Below the pieces are notes generated by a model. The model worked only from the letters and a program-made list of their open reading frames with translations. It was not told where the DNA came from and did not search any database. Shown here in pieces: positions 13,851 through 19,131 of a DNA stretch of 19,131 nucleotides. Each line of letters starts with the position of its first letter. Position 1 is the first letter of the stretch. The stretch comes from Rickettsiales bacterium (GTDB taxonomy: Bacteria > Pseudomonadota > Alphaproteobacteria > Rickettsiales > UBA1997): positions 1 to 19,131 of the forward strand of contig JAITAR010000004.1 in NCBI GenBank assembly GCA_031284025.1. The letters are read 5' to 3'. A program made the translations under genes and the position numbers.

Positions 13851-14707
13851 CGTAGCGCCATCCAAAGAATAATGAGTCTTCTTTTGAAATACAGATCGAA
13901 TATCACCAGAAAAGAGACTATGCAGAATGTATATATAGCCACTAGTGCTAACTCGTGCATCAGACTAAATTTTAACTTTTTTCCAACAATGAGTTCACCA
14001 AAAAATTTCTTTTTTTCAGGGGTTATAAATGAATCACTGAGGTCTTCGTAACTTTCAAATTTTCTTCTTTCGTCTCGGGTATGTCCATCCATGAATATGT
14101 CCATGCGAAAGTCTTTAAACAGTTTTACATACTCTCTACTAGGAGCGATTCCATCCTTCATATATTGTTCCCAACTCTTCGCGAATAATTCTTCCTGCTC
14201 AGTCGTAAAACCATGTATGAAGAATCTCTTATCTATGTATCTATTAATTCTGGTTTTATTGCCGACGATGGAACAAATGATTTTAAAATCTTCCAGCGCC
14301 TGTCTATTATCAAAAAGGGCAACCATTATGCCTATCAAGTATCTGAGGTAATGTCCAAATTCATGGATAAAGGTCGTACTAGTTATGTCCGTCTTCTGCA
14401 GACAGATAGTACCTTTACTACAATTAATCAATTTATTTCTAAAAATTTTAGATTTTCTGAAATAATAGTCTCGTACCTTACAAACACCGAAGGCGTAGCC
14501 ATCTATCTCTGGATCTATTTTCAAATTCAGAGGTAGACATTTATACAGTTCTCGGGCTGTCAGGCCATATCTGCTTGCCAAATTTATATATATGGCTCTG
14601 ACGAGCCTAAGATTATATTTGGTTTGCTTCCTACTGTAATGTTTTCTAAGAACCTTTTTAAATTTACGTTCTATTACATTCAAAAATCTATAGTTAAGAA
14701 AAGACAT
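13829..14707 (-). CDS. Membrane-anchored HEFGH zinc metalloprotease-like protein
   Basis: A 292-residue protein with a zincin motif IHEFGHYL (HEFGH at 115-119) and, about 50 residues later, TEQEELFAKSWEQYMKDG (169-186), whose Glu residues (172, 173 or 180) could supply the third zinc ligand as in gluzincins. The 'EE-LFA-xWEQYM-APS' piece resembles the metalloprotease-like domain of phage and polymorphic-toxin proteins. Upstream is a basic N-terminus (about 1-50) with no signal peptide. One or two hydrophobic helices occupy the C-terminus (about 252-290), so it is probably tail-anchored with the enzyme in the cytoplasm. It starts 23 bases after pepA and appears cotranscribed. I do not recognise a named family; the substrate is unknown. 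Confidence 0.7.
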   Translation of the reverse strand: MSFLNYRFLNVIERKFKKVLRKHYSRKQTKYNLRLVRAIYINLASRYGLTARELYKCLPLNLKIDPEIDGYAFGVCKVRDYYFRKSKIFRNKLINCSKGTICLQKTDITSTTFIHEFGHYLRYLIGIMVALFDNRQALEDFKIICSIVGNKTRINRYIDKRFFIHGFTTEQEELFAKSWEQYMKDGIAPSREYVKLFKDFRMDIFMDGHTRDERRKFESYEDLSDSFITPEKKKFFGELIVGKKLKFSLMHELALVAIYTFCIVSFLVIFDLYFKRRLIILWMALRYFLSVL

Positions 14708-14730
14708 AGATTAAACGCATCTTCGTATAA

Positions 14731-16212
14731 TTAATAGCTGTAGTTGGACTCATAGCTATTTCTAATGAGAGAATCAATCAGCCTGACTCCATAGCCCGTG
14801 GCACCATTTTCTACATAGAAACATTTATTTCTTTCCGTAAAAGCTGTACAAGCTAGATCTATGTGTGCCCATTTGCTGTGCCCAGCAATAAATCTCTGCA
14901 GAAATTGGGCTGTCACTATAGCACCTGCATATTTAACGCCAGAAATGTTTTTAACATCAGCAACGGTAGAATCCAACATTTTATCGTAGTTGTTCCCCAC
15001 TTCTTCCAGAGGCATCCTCCATGAATACTCCCCCGTTGAATTTGAAGCTACTTTAATTTCTTCCGCCAAATCATCATTATTTGTAAATATTCCGGATTTA
15101 AATTGACCCAGAGCTATACCTATGGCTTCCGTTAAAGTTGCTAGATCTATTACCGTAGCTGGCCTATAGCTGGCAATGGTATAGTATAGAGTATCGGCTA
15201 ACGCAAGTCTACCTTCAGCATCTGTATTTAGTATCTCTACACTTTGGCCTGACATACTTTTTACTATGTCTCCAGGCTTTGTAGCACTACCCGATGGCAT
15301 ATTCTCAACGAGACCGATAACCCCCAGAGCATTTACCTTTGCCTTTCTCTCGGCCAGTAATTTCATAGTTGCCACAACTACTGCCGATCCAGACATGTCA
15401 CATTTCATATCATACATCGCTGTGGCCGACTTTAAAGAAATACCTCCACTGTCAAAGGTAACTCCTTTGCCTACGAAGGCAATGGGAAAATTTGTTTCTT
15501 TCAGACCTTTCCATTTTAGCACCACTAACTTAGATTCAACGGTGCTTCCCTTCCCCACAGATAGAATTAGGTTCATTCCAAGCTTTTCCATAGCTTTTTC
15601 TCCAAACACTTCGACTTCCAACCCATATTTTTCTAGATCTTTACAGATTTTGCTGTAGGAATCGGGGTTTACTACATTAGATGGTTCATTTATCAGGTCC
15701 CGGCAGAAGAATACGTTATCTCTGACTAAAGAAAAATCCCTGTAATTTTTTTCCATTTGCTCCACATCTTTGACAATTAATACCAGTTCCTCTGGAAATT
15801 CTTCCAGTTTTTTGATACTTTTTTCAACTATATATTTGTCGAATTTATAGTTAGATAGCTCCATACCTCTCAGCATGGCGAAAAGCTTTTCATCGTTGCC
15901 ATCGCCTCCGTCAGCATAGGCACTTTCGACGCCGTTGAATTGTAGTGTCGCTCTTTCAAATTTAAGATTCTTTATATACCTCAGTAACTCCCAGCCTAAC
16001 TGTTCTAATTTAACAGTGCCTGTATTTTTACCAACCCCCACGAATATTTTTATGTTCTCCCCAGCGGCCACAATTACCTTCTCATCGTAATTTGCACCAA
16101 AGGTAGGAGCATTTTTACTAAAAAAGTCTCTATTTTTTTCAAAGTATTCCTCACTGAAAATGGATATTAAAACACCTCTATTTTCGAATTTTGTTTTAAA
16201 AATTATTTTCAT
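14731..16212 (-). CDS. pepA: Leucyl aminopeptidase (M17)
   Basis: A 493-residue M17 aminopeptidase that removes N-terminal residues from peptides in the cytoplasm; in E. coli PepA also binds DNA at Xer sites. The catalytic C-domain (about 170-493) has the two-metal ligands K249, D254, D272, D331 and E333, with catalytic K261 and R335, in VGKGVTFDSGGISLKS, MKCDMSG and the diagnostic NTDAEGRLALADTL. The N-terminal domain (about 1-160) is divergent, as usual. GGTGA lies 4 bases before ATG 16212. The gene leads a probable two-gene operon with the HEFGH protein. Confidence 0.95.
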   Translation of the reverse strand: MKIIFKTKFENRGVLISIFSEEYFEKNRDFFSKNAPTFGANYDEKVIVAAGENIKIFVGVGKNTGTVKLEQLGWELLRYIKNLKFERATLQFNGVESAYADGGDGNDEKLFAMLRGMELSNYKFDKYIVEKSIKKLEEFPEELVLIVKDVEQMEKNYRDFSLVRDNVFFCRDLINEPSNVVNPDSYSKICKDLEKYGLEVEVFGEKAMEKLGMNLILSVGKGSTVESKLVVLKWKGLKETNFPIAFVGKGVTFDSGGISLKSATAMYDMKCDMSGSAVVVATMKLLAERKAKVNALGVIGLVENMPSGSATKPGDIVKSMSGQSVEILNTDAEGRLALADTLYYTIASYRPATVIDLATLTEAIGIALGQFKSGIFTNNDDLAEEIKVASNSTGEYSWRMPLEEVGNNYDKMLDSTVADVKNISGVKYAGAIVTAQFLQRFIAGHSKWAHIDLACTAFTERNKCFYVENGATGYGVRLIDSLIRNSYESNYSY

Positions 16213-16758
16213 AAATCACCAATAACATTACAATACATTTAATAGACTAACACTGACATATTCAAAAGTAAACTCATGAATGTTAAAAATGACCTTGCTA
16301 ACTATGGGATTACTTCCAAACAATATATTATGGTATGTTCAAAATTTCCAACGTAGCACGTCAAGTGATAATGATCAGTTTTGCGGCGAGATATTTTCGG
16401 ATTTTTACCAATTTTTGGCCACCACACTGAGTTTAACTAACTATTTGGTATATTAAATTTCATAGCGCGCCAGTGAAATCTCGTTTCATAAAATTTTCCG
16501 AAATATGTTGCGATCTACGCAGCTTGCTAAATTCAATGGCTTTAACAGCAATAAATTTTTTGCATCTAAGGAAGTGTGAGTACAGTGGCAAAAGAGAATT
16601 TGAAAAAACATATTCAAACTGCCGGGACACTATCTAGAAAATGATCTGCGAAGCAACTGGGAGAAAAGTTTTAAATATGAAATTAGGAAATTAGGAAACT
16701 AGTCAAACCCCTAATAAATGGTTAAATTTTTTGAAAAATAGTGAGGAAATTCTATCTG
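16213..16758. other. Gene-free stretch upstream of pepA
   Basis: No intact gene seen. Short open pieces on the plus strand, for example a 26-codon frame from ATG 16276 (MNVKNDLANYGITSKQYIMV then CSKFPT) and another open run over about 16365-16455, could be debris of a lost gene, but I recognise neither. A small direct repeat (AAATTAGG twice near 16681-16700) is the only other pattern. Confidence 0.35.
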
Positions 16759-16908
16759 CTAGAAACTATAGCCCACCACAGCACCGCCAGAAAAAGATCT
16801 ATAGCCACTAGCACCCCTATAGCTGCCCCCCAGAGATAGAGACACACATTTTTTTAGCATAAAAAAATCAGGCCAGACACTGCATCGTCCATTTTGAACA
16901 GTTTTTTT
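16759..16908 (-). pseudogene. Remnant of a paralogous outer-membrane barrel C-terminus
   Basis: On the minus strand, from about 16848 to the TAG at 16759-16761, the frame reads SLSLGGSYRGASGYRSFSGG then AVVGYSF, matching the last strands of the barrel gene ending at 447 (SISLGGSYRGASGYRSFSGG then INFRYILF). At DNA level, 16784-16827 and 376-419 agree at 41 of 44 positions. Upstream the frame is open only to 16908, and the similarity to the barrel fades or shifts frame in a run of T residues (16850-16860), so the rest of the gene is gone. It is a decayed duplicate, or the site of recombination between family members. Confidence 0.75.
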
Positions 16909-16977
16909 CTAGATAAACTTCAGCCGTAACACTTTACTCATTCGACGATTTGTCTTTCTTTTTTCTCAGACAATTAA

Positions 16978-17760
16978 CTATTTTGATTCACTGAGGTTCG
17001 GTGTCACATTAAGGATATTTTCAAAGGCACCTTTATCAAACATGATTTTATTCATTATAATACTCAGGGCATCACCTGTTGCGGGTTTTTTAAAATTGTT
17101 TTTAATAAAGATCGAGACATCAGGCATTCCGGAATTCTCAGTGAACTCTTCAAAATTTTTTTCGGTAACACCAAAATTTTCTGCAATTTTAAAGAAGAAC
17201 GAACTGTAATCCTTTCTCAGATTCTCATTACTACTGAGGGCTTTCGTCATATTGCTAATAAAGTTGCTGTCGCTACTTAAAGTATTTAAAGTATTTTCAA
17301 ATTTTTTTCTCTGTTGTTCCAGTGAGTTTGAATCATTTAGAGAGGACGCTCCTCCATTATCTGTACTATCTTTAGTAGATACACTTTTATCCTCTGGTTT
17401 GTCGTCGTCCTCATCCGAGGATTCATCAGATTCGTCCTCATCCGAGGATTCATCAGATTCGTCCTCATCAGAGGATTTATTATTTTCTAAACTTGCAGTA
17501 TTTTTTGCAATATCTTGTAAAAAATCAATAATATTCTTGTTTTCTTCAAGTTTATTCACAATTCCTAAAGAATTAGAACCTCTAAAAAAATCAATTGTAA
17601 GATCAAGGGCTTCAAACATATCAATTGTACTAACTTCTTCATCTTCATCACCTTTGGCCTCCAAGCCACTAGCATAGACTCCGTTTCCCATCGTCTGAAG
17701 TGAAAGTAGTAATGTGGTCAGAGCCACAGCCATAAATCTTTTTAAATTAGTCAAAATCAT
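16978..17760 (-). CDS. Secreted acidic-repeat protein (hypothetical)
   Basis: A 260-residue protein starting at ATG 17760, chosen because AAAAGGGG lies 4 bases upstream; in-frame ATGs at 17775 and 17808 lie before this ribosome-binding site. Residues 1-30 form a signal peptide (MILTNLKRFMAVALTTLLLS then LQTMGNGVYA, probable cut after VYA). The mature part has an acidic repeat at about 96-124 built of SSDEDESDE units, encoded by a 27-base tandem repeat (2.6 copies, 17407-17475). The flanks are helical, Asn/Ser/Lys-rich and lack Cys. No domain is recognised. It is a periplasmic, surface or effector-type protein; a calcium-binding or stalk-like role for the repeat is speculation. Confidence 0.7.
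   Translation of the reverse strand: MILTNLKRFMAVALTTLLLSLQTMGNGVYASGLEAKGDEDEEVSTIDMFEALDLTIDFFRGSNSLGIVNKLEENKNIIDFLQDIAKNTASLENNKSSDEDESDESSDEDESDESSDEDDDKPEDKSVSTKDSTDNGGASSLNDSNSLEQQRKKFENTLNTLSSDSNFISNMTKALSSNENLRKDYSSFFFKIAENFGVTEKNFEEFTENSGMPDVSIFIKNNFKKPATGDALSIIMNKIMFDKGAFENILNVTPNLSESK
17407..17475. repeat. 27-bp tandem repeat inside the secreted acidic protein
   Basis: Two identical 27-base units (17407-17433, 17434-17460) are followed by a partial third unit to 17475. Each unit encodes nine residues (SSDEDESDE on the minus strand), so changes in copy number stay in frame. Confidence 0.9.
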
Positions 17761-17918
17761 AGTACCCCTTTTCATTATTAAATAATAAAAGTTAACAAAA
17801 ACAACCACATTGTAATCTGATAAGATTATATTTCAAGAGATATGTCCATATTTGGGTTCTACCCAGTATTTCTGGCTATTAACAGTAAATATTTTCAATT
17901 TTATAAACAAAATCCTAT

Positions 17919-18093
17919 AGAAAAGAATCAGAAAAAGTTTACCAGGAATAGGAGGAAAAATAACCATAGAAGAACAATAGCTCTAGACCCCATTGCTCTT
18001 TTGATTTCAAGATTCCAAAATAGTATTATTTACCCGTTGACAGAGGGAGGTGAACTCTGTTTAAAAAAGTCTCATGTGTTATGAACTTGTACA
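17919..18093 (+). mobile_element. Right end of the same IS (copy 2, fragment)
   Basis: Bases 17957-18093 repeat the last 125 bases of the IS at 5148-5650 at about 95% identity, with a 12-base insertion (near 18030-18045) and one small indel; both copies end GTCTCAT(A/G)TGTTATGAA then (T/C)TTGTACA. Weaker similarity begins at about 17919 (reading IEKNQKK against IEKIQRK in copy 1). The left end and transposase are absent. A 79-codon frame across it is not a gene. The fragment lies between the start of the acidic-repeat gene and the rpsB promoter. Confidence 0.65.
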
Positions 18094-18108
18094 TACATAG
18101 GATTAAAA

Positions 18109-18136
18109 TTGACTTTTACTAAATTGAAATTAATAT
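18109..18136 (+). promoter_or_regulatory. Putative rpsB promoter
   Basis: TTGACT (18109-18114) and TAATAT (18131-18136) are 16 bases apart, giving a leader of about 125 bases before rpsB. The -35 box lies 15 bases after the end of the IS fragment. Confidence 0.45.
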
Positions 18137-18170
18137 TTCCTCCTTGATGAGGGCTATGGTTTCATATTAA

Positions 18171-18235
18171 GGGAACGTTCCCCATCGTAGTTCTATTTAA
18201 CATATCGACGTTCCTTGGTGTGTTCTTAATGAACA
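18171..18235 (+). promoter_or_regulatory. rpsB leader with palindrome and hairpin
   Basis: A perfect 12-base palindrome GGGAACGTTCCC at 18171-18182 and a hairpin GTGTTC-TTAAT-GAACAC at about 18220-18236 lie in the leader. Ribosomal protein S2 represses its own mRNA in other bacteria, so an S2-binding leader is plausible, but I cannot match this to a known motif. Confidence 0.4.
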
Positions 18236-18269
18236 CGGAGTCGGTAGGTGTTTAACCAGAGGAGAGGAA

Positions 18270-19131
18270 ATGGAATCCAGTGAAGAGATTGTAGTCGCCA
18301 ACGGCGGAGTGGAACCTGAGGCAGAAATAGAGGGAGAGATCAAAGTGGCGGAAGTGGTGGCAGAGAAGAAGCAGCTGCTGACAATAAAGGAAATGTTGGA
18401 GGCCGGAGTTCATTTTGGCCACAGAACTATGCGTTGGAATTCTAAAATGGCGCCCTATATCTATGGCGTTAGAAACAAAATCCATATAATTGATCTTACC
18501 CAGACGATCATATTGATCAGCGAATCTATGAGAATTCTGAGAGAAATTGTAAAGAGACGGGGTAAGGTGTTGTTCGTCTGTACTAAAAAACAGGGGGCGG
18601 AAACTGTCAGAAAGTTGGCGGAGGATAATGGTCAATTTCACGTGACCCATAAGTGGCTCGGTGGTATGCTGACAAATTGGAAAACAGTTTCCCAGTCAAT
18701 AAAAAAGATTAAATCTATAGAAAATCAACTGGCTGATGACAATAACAAATTATTGAAAAAGGAACAGGTGGTCCTCGGTAAGCTGTTGGAGAAATTGAAT
18801 GGTAATCTAGGGGGAATAAGGACGATGGGTACGCTGCCGAATTTACTGTTCGTTATCGATACCGTTAAAGAATCTCTGGCGATAAATGAGGCTAGATCTC
18901 TTGGAATCCCAATCATGGCTATAGTTGATACAAATTCTAATCCGAACGTTGTTGACTATTCAATTCCTGGCAATGATGATTCCATAAAGGCTATAGAACT
19001 ATACTGTAGAGTGATTAATGACACTCTGGGAGGCATTAGGGATCTAAAGACAAAGCCCGGGCTGCCAATAGCAAAATTTATGGCTGACGGCGATGGGAGT
19101 AGAAATAACAGAAGATTTGGAGACAAAAGGC
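18270..19131 (+). CDS. rpsB: 30S ribosomal protein S2, 3' end outside window
   Basis: The frame from ATG 18270 (GGAGAGG at 18261-18267 just upstream) runs to the window edge: 287 codons with no stop. S2 landmarks are EMLEAGVHFGHRTMRWNSKM (41-60), VRNKIHIIDL, VLFVCTKKQGAETVRKLAE, HKWLGGMLTNWKTVSQSI, GTLPNLLFVID, EARSLGIPIMAIVDTNSNP and VVDYSIPGNDDSIKAIELYC. Standard S2 has GVHFGH at about residue 13; here it starts at 46, so there is an acidic N-terminal extension of roughly 33 residues (rich in E, V, A). The frame continues with a GDGSRNNRRFGDKR tail, so the C-terminus is also extended. tsf, the usual next gene, would lie outside the window. Confidence 0.95.
   Translation, partial: MESSEEIVVANGGVEPEAEIEGEIKVAEVVAEKKQLLTIKEMLEAGVHFGHRTMRWNSKMAPYIYGVRNKIHIIDLTQTIILISESMRILREIVKRRGKVLFVCTKKQGAETVRKLAEDNGQFHVTHKWLGGMLTNWKTVSQSIKKIKSIENQLADDNNKLLKKEQVVLGKLLEKLNGNLGGIRTMGTLPNLLFVIDTVKESLAINEARSLGIPIMAIVDTNSNPNVVDYSIPGNDDSIKAIELYCRVINDTLGGIRDLKTKPGLPIAKFMADGDGSRNNRRFGDKR

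Noticed and set aside
14213..14536. Plus-strand ORF of 107 codons
   Set aside because: Antisense to the HEFGH protein, whose zinc motif falls on the minus strand here.
17407..17475. CRISPR array
   Set aside because: The repeats are contiguous with no spacers and encode a protein repeat in frame.
17842..18084. 80-codon plus-strand ORF as a gene
   Set aside because: It covers the IS fragment, and the conserved piece (DPIALLISR) is simply the repeated IS DNA.
18252..18650. Minus-strand 132-codon ORF
   Set aside because: Antisense to rpsB.

Overview
The window is AT-rich (well under 40% G+C by eye) with compact gene spacing. It encodes bacterial housekeeping proteins (S2, EF-P, RNase III, RuvA, Pal, leucyl aminopeptidase) of a Gram-negative cell: there is a Pal lipoprotein, at least two outer-membrane beta-barrel genes and two lipid A modification-type enzymes. 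Heavy use of AGA and ATA codons, decayed IS and gene remnants, and several long non-coding gaps suggest a host-associated organism with a shrinking genome. An alphaproteobacterium of the Rickettsiales/Holosporales type is my best guess. This is inference from style and gene content, not a phylogenetic placement.

Layout. 1-708 (+): 3' end of an outer-membrane barrel gene, then a DUF167/YggU gene. 751-3443 (-): apparent operon ruvA-murL-rnc (Holliday junction binding, peptidoglycan D-Glu epimerase, RNase III), divergent from pal (3586-4122, +). 4123-5720: a G+C-richer gap with a candidate structured RNA, a small membrane protein (4465-4734) with a good sigma70 promoter, and an internally deleted IS (5148-5650). 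5720-6627 (+): efp, then an unrecognised 97-residue protein. 6710-9506 (-): ATP synthase genes atpD-atpC-atpR-atpB. 9751-10383 (+): a small outer-membrane barrel protein. 10567-13850 (+): two tandem EptA-type phosphoethanolamine transferases joined by a GTGA overlap. 13829-16212 (-): pepA followed by a membrane-anchored HEFGH metalloprotease. 16213-16977: gap holding a decayed copy of the barrel end seen at 1-447. 16978-17760 (-): secreted protein with an acidic SDED repeat. 17919-18093: right end of the same IS. 18270-19131 (+): rpsB, cut by the window edge.

How the genes fit together. Much of the window concerns the envelope: MurL makes the D-Glu centre of the peptidoglycan stem by the non-MurI route, Pal ties the outer membrane to peptidoglycan, and the EptA pair would decorate lipid A or another outer glycolipid. 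The ATP synthase cluster is the most unusual feature. Its gene order (D-C-R-B) and the sequences of the a, beta and epsilon subunits are those of the N-type (N-ATPase) family, not the ordinary alphaproteobacterial F-type, yet atpQ is absent and the cluster stops after atpB with no atpE, atpF, atpA or atpG. Either the operon is split across the genome or it is a remnant.
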